The position numbers and the translations under genes were made by a program. A stretch of DNA of 5,145 nt. Origin: an uncultured beta proteobacterium. Lineage in GTDB: Bacteria > Pseudomonadota > Gammaproteobacteria > Burkholderiales > Burkholderiaceae_C. The first letter of the stretch is position 1. Every line of letters starts with the position of its first letter. Below, piece after piece: positions 1 to 4,995 of this stretch. The stretch lies in NCBI GenBank assembly GCA_903928325.1, contig CAIYQF010000441.1, positions 1-5,145 of the forward strand, written 5' to 3'. Under the pieces are notes generated by a model, which saw nothing but the letters and a program-made list of their open reading frames with translations, was not told where the DNA came from and made no database searches.

Positions 1-1
1 C

Positions 2-1333
2 GTGTTTCTCAAGGTTGGCATGGACGTGCGTTGGGGAGGATTTACCGGCAGCCTGGACGACGCCGTCAACGAGGGCGTGCGCCGGGCCTACAACGACCCC
101 AGCAACACCTTGCGCGCCAGCGTGGTGGCCGACCCCGAGTTCTTGCGCAAGAACACCAAGGACAACACGCCGGCCGTGATCTTCACGGAAATCGTGCCCG
201 GCAATACCGTCGAAGTGACGGTGGCGGCCAAGGGCGGCGGCTCGGAGAACAAGAGCAAGATGATCATGCTCAACCCCGGCGACTCGGTGATCGACTGGGT
301 GCTCAAAACCGTTCCCACCATGGGCGCTGGCTGGTGCCCGCCAGGCATGCTGGGCATTGGCATTGGCGGCACGGCTGAGAAAGCCGTGCTGATGGCCAAA
401 GAAAGCCTGATGGACGATCTGGACATGTACGCGTTGCAAGCCAAGTCCAGCAGCGGCGCGGTGCTCACGCCGGTAGAAAACATGCGCTTGGAACTGTATG
501 AAAAGGTCAACGCCCTGGGCATAGGCGCCCAAGGCCTGGGCGGCCTGACCACGGTGCTCGACGTCAAAATCAAGATGTACCCTACCCACGCCGCCAGCAA
601 GCCGGTGGCCATGATCCCCAACTGCGCGGCCACCCGCCATGCCCACTTTGTGATGGACGGCAGCGGCCCGGTGTACCTGACTCCGCCGTCGCTGGACCTG
701 TGGCCCGCTGTCAACTGGGCACCCGACTACGTGAAAAGCACCCGCGTGGACCTCAACACCCTCACCAAAGAAGAAGTGGCCAACTGGAAGCCCGGCCAAA
801 CCCTGCTGCTCAACGGCAAGATGCTGACCGGTCGCGACGCGGCGCACAAGCGCATCCAGACCCTGCTGACCCAGGGCGAACCGCTGCCCGTGGACTTCAC
901 CAACCGGGTGATTTATTACGTCGGCCCGGTCGATGCGGTAGGCGACGAGGCAGTCGGCCCCGCTGGCCCCACCACCGCCACGCGCATGGACGGGTTTACT
1001 GAAACGATGTTGGCGCAAACCGGCCTGATTTCCATGGTGGGCAAAGCCGAGCGCGGCCCGGTGGCGATTGAAGCCATCAAGAAACACCAAAGCGCCTACC
1101 TGATGGCCGTGGGCGGTGCCGCCTATTTGGTCAGCAAAGCCATCAAGCACGCCAAGGTGGTGGGCTTTGCCGACCTGGGCATGGAAGCCATTTATGAGTT
1201 TGATGTGGTTGATATGCCGGTGACGGTGGCCGTGGATTCGGGCGGCACCAGCGCCCACATCACCGGCCCGGCCGAGTGGCAAAAGAAAATTGCCACGGGC
1301 GAGTTCAAGAACATCGGCATCAAGTCGGTCTAA
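2..1333 (+). CDS. fumA: Fumarate hydratase, class I (single-chain, 4Fe-4S), 5'-truncated by the window edge
   Basis: This enzyme interconverts fumarate and L-malate in the TCA cycle, in the cytoplasm, using a 4Fe-4S cluster. The visible part is 443 codons; full-length family members are a little over 500. The first codon, GTG, is almost certainly an internal valine: class I fumarases continue straight into VGMDVRWGGF from a CQDTG motif that carries the first cluster cysteine, which must lie just upstream of the window. Two further conserved cysteines are visible, in GWCPPG (fragment residue 112) and IPNCAATRH (residue 208). Their 96-residue spacing fits the family. The C-terminal swivel domain is present, with NGKMLTGRDAAHKR (about 271-284) and VDSGGTSAH near the end. 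Tartrate dehydratases are related, but the fused alpha and beta parts favour fumarase. murI follows 25 bp downstream on the same strand, so co-transcription is plausible. The gene is intact as far as visible. Confidence 0.93.
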   Translation: MFLKVGMDVRWGGFTGSLDDAVNEGVRRAYNDPSNTLRASVVADPEFLRKNTKDNTPAVIFTEIVPGNTVEVTVAAKGGGSENKSKMIMLNPGDSVIDWVLKTVPTMGAGWCPPGMLGIGIGGTAEKAVLMAKESLMDDLDMYALQAKSSSGAVLTPVENMRLELYEKVNALGIGAQGLGGLTTVLDVKIKMYPTHAASKPVAMIPNCAATRHAHFVMDGSGPVYLTPPSLDLWPAVNWAPDYVKSTRVDLNTLTKEEVANWKPGQTLLLNGKMLTGRDAAHKRIQTLLTQGEPLPVDFTNRVIYYVGPVDAVGDEAVGPAGPTTATRMDGFTETMLAQTGLISMVGKAERGPVAIEAIKKHQSAYLMAVGGAAYLVSKAIKHAKVVGFADLGMEAIYEFDVVDMPVTVAVDSGGTSAHITGPAEWQKKIATGEFKNIGIKSV

Positions 1334-1358
1334 TGCCGATAGCCGCACCCTGCCCCCG

Positions 1359-2177
1359 ATGCAGCCCATAGGCGTCTTTGACAGTGGAGTTGGGGGCTTA
1401 AGCGTGCTCCAGGCCTTGCGCCTGGAACTGCCGCATGAGCACTTTGTCTACGTCTCCGACTCGGGACACGCCCCTTATGGGGAACGCGATGTCTCCCATG
1501 TGCTGCAGCGCTCCTTGGCGATTGGTGATTACTTGGTGCACAGCCACGGCGCGCGCGCGCTGGTCGTGGCGTGCAACACCGCCACCGCTGCGGCAATAGC
1601 GGCCTTGCGCGCCGCGCACCCGGCGCTGCCCGTCGTAGGTGTGGAACCCGCCCTCAAACCCGCCGCCGCGCACAGCCGTACCGGCGTAGTGGGCGTACTG
1701 GCCACGCGCGGCACACTGGCGAGCGACAAATTCCAGGCGCTGCTGCAGGCGCAAAACACCCAAGTTCGCTTTGTGCTGCAAGCCTGCGATGGCTTGGCCG
1801 CCGCCATAGAGCATGACGATGCCGCGCAAATCCAGGCGCTGTGTGCGCGCTACACGGCCAAGCTGGGCCACTTTGGCGCCACGCCAGACGCCATAGACAC
1901 CGTGGTGCTGGGTTGCACCCACTATGCGTTTGCTACAGGCGTACTGCAAAATTTGCTAGGCCCCGCGGTCGTTTTGCTCGATGCTGGAAAACCGGTTGCG
2001 CAACGAACCCACAGTTTGCTGGCCCAGTCCATGGCCGAAAATGCTGCTTCAACAGATGACCAGGAAAAAACCGATGGTGTGGAGTTGTGGACGACCGGAG
2101 CGGTCGACACATTGCGAGACGCGGCGCAGCGCTGGCTCTGCGGCGCCGGCCCCGTGCGCCATGTGGTGTTGGGCTAA
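1359..2177 (+). CDS. murI: Glutamate racemase
   Basis: This cytoplasmic, cofactor-independent racemase converts L-glutamate to D-glutamate for the peptidoglycan stem peptide. The 272-residue product starts MQPIGVFDSGVGG, with the substrate-binding Asp8-Ser9 of the family. It has PYGER at 39-43, the first catalytic cysteine in VACNTA (Cys72) and the second in LGCTHY (Cys186, followed by His188). Length and motif order are normal. The frame stays open upstream to about 1290, but only the ATG at 1359 puts IGVFDSG at the expected distance from the N terminus, and the extra residues would overlap the fumarase. No recognisable Shine-Dalgarno precedes the ATG. An out-of-frame ATG overlaps the fumarase stop (TAATG, 1331-1335) and opens a 12-codon frame that closes at 1371, just inside murI, so re-initiation is possible. 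Residues about 225-240 look like a variable, poorly conserved loop. It ends immediately before the integrative element. Confidence 0.95.
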   Translation: MQPIGVFDSGVGGLSVLQALRLELPHEHFVYVSDSGHAPYGERDVSHVLQRSLAIGDYLVHSHGARALVVACNTATAAAIAALRAAHPALPVVGVEPALKPAAAHSRTGVVGVLATRGTLASDKFQALLQAQNTQVRFVLQACDGLAAAIEHDDAAQIQALCARYTAKLGHFGATPDAIDTVVLGCTHYAFATGVLQNLLGPAVVLLDAGKPVAQRTHSLLAQSMAENAASTDDQEKTDGVELWTTGAVDTLRDAAQRWLCGAGPVRHVVLG

Positions 2178-2207
2178 AGGCATGGCTCCGACAGAAACCG
2201 AAGTCTT

Positions 2208-2240
2208 ACCCTAACCCGTTGTAAACACTAGGGTTTTTTT
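2208..2240 (+). terminator. Possible rho-independent terminator after murI
   Basis: ACCCTA (2208-2213) can pair with TAGGGT (2229-2234) around a 15-nt loop. Alternatively AACCC (2213-2217) pairs with GGGTT (2231-2235), helped by GTT/AAC inside. A run of seven T follows (2234-2240). The stem is short and the loop large, so this is a moderate candidate. It lies 31 bp past the murI stop, where a terminator is expected, and may also lie at or near the left junction of the integrated element. Confidence 0.45.
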
Positions 2241-2247
2241 GTAGCAT
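2219..2247 (+). promoter_or_regulatory. Weak sigma70-like promoter candidate for the integrase
   Basis: TTGTAA (2219-2224) and TAGCAT (2242-2247) each match the consensus -35 and -10 hexamers at four of six positions and are exactly 17 bp apart. Transcription would start near 2254, upstream of the integrase ATG at 2298. It overlaps the terminator-like hairpin, which weakens the call. No better promoter is visible between murI and the integrase. Confidence 0.25.
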
Positions 2248-2256
2248 GGCCATTTA

Positions 2257-2275
2257 TGCCCCCAAATGTGCCCCC
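2257..2275 (+). repeat. Two TGCCCCC direct repeats upstream of the integrase, possible arm-type sites
   Basis: TGCCCCC occurs at 2257-2263 and 2269-2275, a 12-bp period of about one helical turn. A related C6 run lies at 2291-2296 just before the integrase ATG. Short repeats next to a tyrosine integrase gene commonly are arm-type binding sites or sites for autoregulation. The downstream repeat cluster carries TGTCCCC on the other strand, which differs by one base. The role is an inference. Confidence 0.4.
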
Positions 2276-2297
2276 ACAATGCTTCGGATACCCCCCT

Positions 2298-3497
2298 ATG
2301 GCCCTGACTGATGCCCAAATTCGCAACCTGACCAAACCCGGCAAGCATGCCGACGGCGCAGGCCTTTATCTGGAACTGACCCCGGCGGGCGGGCGGTACT
2401 GGCGTATGAAGTACCGGCACGGCGGCAAAGAAAAGCGCCTGGCCTTTGGGGTTTACCCTGGCGTGAGCTTGAAAGCAGCGCGCGACCTGACCGCCCAGGC
2501 GCGCAAGGCACTGCAAGACGGCAACGACCCCGGCGAGCTGCGCAAGGCCGATAAGGCAAAGACCGTGCATGAATCGAACAACACCCTTGAAATCGTAGCC
2601 CGCGACTGGATGACCCACCAGGCAAAGCGCTGGGTTAAAAAGACACACGACCGCACCGTTTCCGCATTCCAAAACGACGTGTTCAAGCCGCTGGGTTCGC
2701 GCCCCATGGCATCGATCAAGCCCGGCGAAGTCATGCGTCTGGTGAAAAAGATAGAGGCACGTGGCGCCAGCGACCAAGCGGGCAAGGTACTGCAACACGT
2801 CAAAGCGGTTTATCGGTGGGCAGTGGTGCATGAACGCATCGAAAGCAATCCCATGCTCGATCTGGTGCGCGCCGAAATACTCAAACCGCACAAGGTGCAA
2901 CACCGGGCCGCTATGCCCGACAAAGAGCTTCCCGCCTTCCTGGCCAAGCTGGCAGCCTATGACGGCGACCCACACACGCGCCACGCCCTGCGCCTGATGA
3001 TGCTGACCGCTACCCGCCCCGGCGAGACACGCGGCGCCTGTTGGGCCGAATTCGACCTGGCCGCAGCCCTTTGGACTATCCCCCCCGATCGCATGAAAAT
3101 GCGCACCGAACACCGCGTGCCCCTGTCTACCCAAGCCCTTGACGTTCTGCGCAGCATGCAAGCCCTAAGCGGCGACCGCGATCTAGTGTTTCCCAGCCCC
3201 TACTACCCGAGCCAAAGCCTGAGCGAAAACACCTTCAATTCAGCCCTGACCCGTATGGGCTACAAAAACACAGCTACCGCCCACGGATTCAGAGCCTTGT
3301 TTTCTACCGTGGCCAACGAATCAGGCTGGAACCCCGATGTGATCGAGCGCCAACTCGCCCACGTGGAGCGCAACGAAGTGCGAGCCGCCTACCACCGCAG
3401 CGCCTACACCGCTGACCGCGCCCGGCTGATGCAGTGGTGGGCAGACTACCTAGACGCCCGCCGGGCAGGCACCGCTAGGCCACCGCGCCCGGCCTGA
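2298..3497 (+). CDS. P4-type tyrosine recombinase (site-specific integrase)
   Basis: This integrase should catalyse integration and excision of the element to its right by forming a 3'-phosphotyrosine. The 399-residue product has the N-terminal DUF4102-like DNA-binding domain (about 1-85, with DGAGLYLEL at 19-27 and LAFGVYPGVSLKAAR at 48-62). A core-binding SAM-like domain (about 93-195) follows, then the catalytic domain. Catalytic residues visible are Arg240 in TATRPGE, Lys267 in RMKMRTEHRVPLS, His329 and Arg332 in HGFR, His355 in LAHVE, and the nucleophile Tyr365 in AAYHR. All are intact, so it should be active. The ATG at 2298 gives the usual family N terminus MALTDAQIRN. In-frame starts at 2256 and 2268 would add a proline-rich tail made from the TGCCCCC repeats. 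No start has a good Shine-Dalgarno. It reads away from murI, as P4-type integrases usually read away from their attachment site. Confidence 0.95.
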   Translation: MALTDAQIRNLTKPGKHADGAGLYLELTPAGGRYWRMKYRHGGKEKRLAFGVYPGVSLKAARDLTAQARKALQDGNDPGELRKADKAKTVHESNNTLEIVARDWMTHQAKRWVKKTHDRTVSAFQNDVFKPLGSRPMASIKPGEVMRLVKKIEARGASDQAGKVLQHVKAVYRWAVVHERIESNPMLDLVRAEILKPHKVQHRAAMPDKELPAFLAKLAAYDGDPHTRHALRLMMLTATRPGETRGACWAEFDLAAALWTIPPDRMKMRTEHRVPLSTQALDVLRSMQALSGDRDLVFPSPYYPSQSLSENTFNSALTRMGYKNTATAHGFRALFSTVANESGWNPDVIERQLAHVERNEVRAAYHRSAYTADRARLMQWWADYLDARRAGTARPPRPA

Positions 3498-3521
3498 CCC
3501 CTCCCCCCCCGACGCGCACCA

Positions 3522-3551
3522 GGCGCGCAGCGACCCACGCCAGAGCGCGCC
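3522..3551. repeat. GC-rich inverted repeat downstream of the integrase
   Basis: GGCGCGC (3522-3528) and GCGCGCC (3545-3551) form a perfect 7-bp all-GC stem around a 16-nt loop, 25 bp past the integrase stop. No T tract follows, so it is not a classical intrinsic terminator. It may stabilise the 3' end of the integrase mRNA or slow the polymerase. Confidence 0.4.
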
Positions 3552-3588
3552 CACCCACCGCACCAGGTCAAAACCCCGGCACCGCCCC

Positions 3589-3602
3589 TGCTGGCGCCAG
3601 CA
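3589..3602. repeat. 14-bp perfect palindrome
   Basis: TGCTGGCGCCAGCA is a perfect palindrome with no spacer, the geometry of a dimer-binding DNA site rather than an RNA hairpin. It is flanked by two direct copies of CCGGCAC (3576-3582 and 3603-3609). It lies in the gene-poor stretch after the integrase. No binding protein can be assigned. Confidence 0.4.
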
Positions 3603-3695
3603 CCGGCACGCCCAAAACACGCCCCCAAAACACCCCAAAACCAGGGCAAAGCCGCAGCCCCAGGGCCGAATTCACCGGCTGACTATCCAAAAACA

Positions 3696-3793
3696 CCGGG
3701 GACACCGGGGACAAACCGCGTTTTCAGAGGGAAAAGGCCTGAAAGGCAACCGGGGACAAAGCGGGGACAAACCGGGGACAAAGCGGGGACAAT
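3696..3793 (+). repeat. Iteron-like cluster: six copies of (C/G)CGGGGACAAA
   Basis: Copies start at 3696 (truncated to 9 bp), 3705, 3750, 3761, 3772 and 3783. The last four are contiguous with an exact 11-bp period and alternate CCGGGGACAAA and GCGGGGACAAA; the final copy ends in T. The first two are separated from the rest by a 34-bp spacer, so copy 2 to copy 3 is 45 bp, about four turns, leaving most copies on one face of the helix. Such phased directional repeats are bound cooperatively by a replication initiator (iterons), a repressor or an integrase (arm sites). The adjoining AT-rich block favours an origin. The unspaced 11-bp units are far too short for CRISPR. Confidence 0.75.
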
Positions 3794-3838
3794 CTAAATA
3801 TGTGAAAGATGAAAAATTCATTCATTCATATATAAACC
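3791..3838. other. AT-rich block next to the repeat cluster, possible unwinding element
   Basis: About 48 bp are mostly A and T in otherwise very GC-rich DNA, and include three tandem ATTC units (from 3816) and TATATAAA (about 3829-3836). The block begins directly at the end of the last 11-bp repeat. Iterons followed by an AT-rich stretch is the usual plan of a small plasmid or satellite-phage origin. TATAAA could instead be a -10 element, but no good -35 is placed for it. Confidence 0.45.
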
Positions 3839-4076
3839 CCTCCTTTCCCCTTTCACCCAATGGCCACCGCTGCCCCCCGCTGGCCTTATTCGCACGCCTT
3901 CGCACCTAACCGGAATAAAGCGCGCGCGTGCTTCCCCTGGCACCACCTCCCCGCCCCGGCGACGCGCAGGCCTGCGGCGGGCACCGCACGGCAAACCACC
4001 ACGCACGGCGCCTGGCCAGCGATCAACGCCAGCCCGCACCGCGCGCCGGGCGGTAGTGATTCAAAAGTGAAAGGAA

Positions 4077-4095
4077 TGGGGGCCGGGCACCCCCA
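4077..4095 (-). terminator. GC hairpin downstream of higBA, weak terminator candidate
   Basis: TGGGGG (4077-4082) and CCCCCA (4090-4095) form a perfect 6-bp stem with a 7-nt loop. Read on the minus strand it lies about 40 nt past the antitoxin stop and is followed by the pyrimidine-rich TTCCTTTCACTTTTG, which is T-rich but not a clean T run. A competing stem, GGGCAC (4085-4090) with GTGCCC (4100-4105), overlaps it. Confidence 0.3.
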
Positions 4096-4134
4096 GGCCG
4101 TGCCCCTGCTGGAGCTGGTGGGTTTGACCTAGGC

Positions 4135-4437
4135 CTAAGCTTCGGACGTTTCGAGCCGCACAATGCGCCCCAAAACATCGGCCATGGCGATACGCGCCTG
4201 TTCTGTGTCGTAGTGGGTTTGAAGGTTCACCCAGCTTTGCGCATCCGTGCCAAAAAACGCGCCCAGGCGCAGCGCAGTATCGACCGTGATGCCGCGCAAG
4301 CCCTTCACAATTTCATTGATGCGCCGGGGCGGTACGTCTATCGCCTTAGCGAGTGCGTATTGGCTGATACCCAGGGGCTTTAGCCAGTCTTCCAACAAGA
4401 TGACGCCGGGGTGAATAAGTGGAACTGTGCGCGCCAT
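4135..4437 (-). CDS. higA: HigA/GraA-family antitoxin (HTH, type II toxin-antitoxin)
   Basis: This is a DNA-binding antitoxin that should neutralise the upstream HigB-type toxin by direct contact and repress its own operon. The 100-residue product starts MARTVPLIHPGVILLEDWL. An XRE-like helix-turn-helix follows (GISQYALAKAIDVPPRRINEIVKG, about 23-46), then the family signature GITVDTALRLGAFFGTDAQSW (about 49-69). A longer in-frame start at 4557 would lie inside the toxin gene and adds unrelated sequence, so the ATG at 4437 is chosen. AAGGG about 8 nt upstream serves as Shine-Dalgarno. It begins 13 bp after the toxin stop, so the two are co-transcribed and probably translationally coupled. Likely operators are the palindromes at 4739-4777. 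Family assignment is strong; activity is inferred. Confidence 0.92.
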   Translation of the reverse strand: MARTVPLIHPGVILLEDWLKPLGISQYALAKAIDVPPRRINEIVKGLRGITVDTALRLGAFFGTDAQSWVNLQTHYDTEQARIAMADVLGRIVRLETSEA

Positions 4438-4450
4438 GGTGGCTGCCCTT

Positions 4451-4729
4451 TCAGTGGTAATCGACAATTTCAACGCGGGCCGCGTGACCGCCTGCCCAGA
4501 CAAAACACAGCCGCCATTGGCCATTGATGCGGATACTGTGCTGCCCCTTGCGGTCACCCTTGAGGGCTTCCAACTGGTTACCCGGCGGCAGGCGCAAAAA
4601 ATCTAACGCAGTGGCCGCGTGGAGCTGTTGCAATTTACGCATGGCCACCGCCTCAAAATTCACAAACCTAGCAATGCGCTTACCCCCGAAAAATGCTTCG
4701 GTATCGCTGCACTGAAAGTCTTGAATCAT
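4451..4729 (-). CDS. higB: HigB/GraT-family mRNA interferase toxin (RelE superfamily)
   Basis: This is predicted to be a ribosome-dependent mRNA endonuclease that inhibits translation when free of its antitoxin. The 92-residue product starts MIQDFQCSDTEAFFGGKRI. It has the conserved core RLPPGNQLEALKGDRKGQ (46-63), SIRINGQWRLCF (65-76), and the C-terminal IVDYH ending in Asp90-Tyr91-His92, the catalytic end of HigB toxins. Lys57 is conserved. Glu54 stands where Proteus HigB has a catalytic histidine, which is typical of the GraT-like branch, often milder toxins. The frame is open upstream to 4801, but family members begin MIxxF, and a good promoter overlaps the extension and would start transcription at the ATG itself. 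Toxin-first gene order is characteristic of higBA. An intact pair next to an integrase is common on mobile elements, where it favours retention. Confidence 0.92.
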   Translation of the reverse strand: MIQDFQCSDTEAFFGGKRIARFVNFEAVAMRKLQQLHAATALDFLRLPPGNQLEALKGDRKGQHSIRINGQWRLCFVWAGGHAARVEIVDYH

Positions 4730-4735
4730 GCCCGA

Positions 4736-4764
4736 ATAATAACGACCACCGTTATCAAGGTCAA
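4736..4764 (-). promoter_or_regulatory. Sigma70-like promoter of higBA
   Basis: On the minus strand TTGACC (4764-4759) and TATTAT (4741-4736) are separated by exactly 17 bp, matching five of six consensus bases each. The expected start, seven nucleotides past the -10, falls on the A of the toxin ATG (4729), so the transcript would have almost no leader. No Shine-Dalgarno is visible before that ATG, which fits. Confidence 0.7.
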
Positions 4765-4777
4765 CCCACCACCTTGA
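4739..4777. promoter_or_regulatory. Two adjoining operator palindromes, probable HigA binding sites
   Basis: ATAACG-N5-CGTTAT (4739-4755) and TCAAGGT-N9-ACCTTGA (4755-4777) are both perfect inverted repeats sharing one base. The first covers the spacer and the start of the higBA -10; the second contains its -35. This is where a dimeric antitoxin would bind to repress its operon. The right half-site of the second also overlaps the -35 of a divergent plus-strand promoter. The repeats are seen directly; binding by HigA is inferred. Confidence 0.6.
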
Positions 4778-4804
4778 CGCCCCCGCCCGCCCCCATGCCA
4801 TAAT
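4774..4804 (+). promoter_or_regulatory. Sigma70-like promoter for the structured leader RNA
   Basis: TTGACG (4774-4779) matches five of six -35 bases and CATAAT (4799-4804) five of six -10 bases. The spacing is 19 bp, slightly long. The start would be near 4811, just before the structured leader. It diverges from the higBA promoter, and the two -35 elements lie in the two halves of one palindrome. Confidence 0.5.
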
Positions 4805-4814
4805 CCGCCCAAGC

Positions 4815-4990
4815 CAGAAATGGCCCGGTGCGTGAAAACACCAAACGAATAGCGGCGCAACCTCCCCGATAGCGAGGTTTTGTCACGTCTAGACACAGCG
4901 CGCAGCCCAGGCACGGGCCCGCGCAGAGTTTCGGGCGGGATGGCCAAAGCGGTAACGCCTGGCGCACGCCTATTCGCGTGTTTTCAACAT
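4815..4990 (+). ncRNA. Candidate C4/CI-type antisense RNA
   Basis: The segment can fold on itself. A 5' arm at 4833-4858 pairs with a 3' arm at 4962-4986 through TGAAAACAC/GTGTTTTCA (9 bp), CGAATAG/CTATTCG (7 bp), then CG/CG and GCGC/GCGC with small bulges, 22 bp in all. Inside lie AACCTC-N9-GAGGTT (4859-4879) and GCCA-AA-GCG-GTAA-CGC-C-TGGC (4943-4963), the latter closed by a GNRA tetraloop. Two segments are antisense to the leader just downstream: 4969-4987 against 5009-5016 and 5038-5045, and 4876-4883 against 5049-5056. Known relatives in design are the C4 RNA of phages P1/P7, which represses the ant/icd operon, and the CI RNA of satellite phage P4. Exact ends and family membership need a covariance search. 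Confidence 0.6.
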
Positions 4991-4995
4991 CCTGC

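Larger units (their letters stand above)
3498..4134. other. Gene-poor 637-bp stretch between the integrase and the antitoxin gene
   Basis: No convincing gene is visible. The first 170 bp are strongly C/A-rich on the plus strand (for example eight C at 3503-3510, and CCCAAAACAC at 3611-3620 and 3624-3633) and hold inverted repeats. The 3690-3840 part holds the 11-bp repeat cluster and the AT-rich block described separately. Positions 3860-4132 are open on the plus strand for 90 codons, but the translation is compositionally biased, resembles no family I know and has no ribosome-binding site. The minus strand frame across the same bases is an arginine/glycine-rich translation typical of GC-rich non-coding DNA. 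The stretch ends where the two flanking genes converge. Confidence 0.6.

Noticed and set aside
1290..1358. N-terminal extension of murI by 23 residues
   Set aside because: It overlaps the fumarase 3' end, has no family similarity, and the family N terminus begins right at the ATG at 1359.
2178..2297. tRNA gene or tRNA fragment at the integration junction
   Set aside because: No T-loop motif, acceptor stem or anticodon arm could be assembled from the sequence between murI and the integrase.
2211..3161. 316-codon open frame on the minus strand opposite the integrase
   Set aside because: It is a shadow of the high-GC integrase gene; the translation is rich in His, Gly and Cys and shows no domain.
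3750..3793. CRISPR array
   Set aside because: The units are 11 bp and contiguous, without unique spacers; no cas gene is present.
3818..4039. 73-codon minus-strand frame opposite the previous one
   Set aside because: Arg/Gly-rich translation without motif or ribosome-binding site, and it runs into the AT-rich block.
3860..4132. 90-codon plus-strand frame between the repeat cluster and higA
   Set aside because: No ribosome-binding site, biased composition (Ala, Pro, His, Arg), no recognisable motif; its existence is expected by chance at this GC content.
4438..4557. 40-residue N-terminal extension of the antitoxin
   Set aside because: It lies within the toxin gene in another frame; HigA proteins begin near the HPG motif, matching the ATG at 4437.
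4887..4894. GTCTAGAC palindrome in the leader RNA
   Set aside because: Eight bases with no spacer; it cannot be separated from chance and adds nothing to the fold.
4822..4919. Alternative stem GGCCC-G-GTGC with GCAC-GGGCC (4822-4831 with 4911-4919)
   Set aside because: Nine pairs with one bulge are possible, but it would form a pseudoknot with the longer 4833-4858/4962-4986 stem. It may be an alternative fold, but I did not annotate it.
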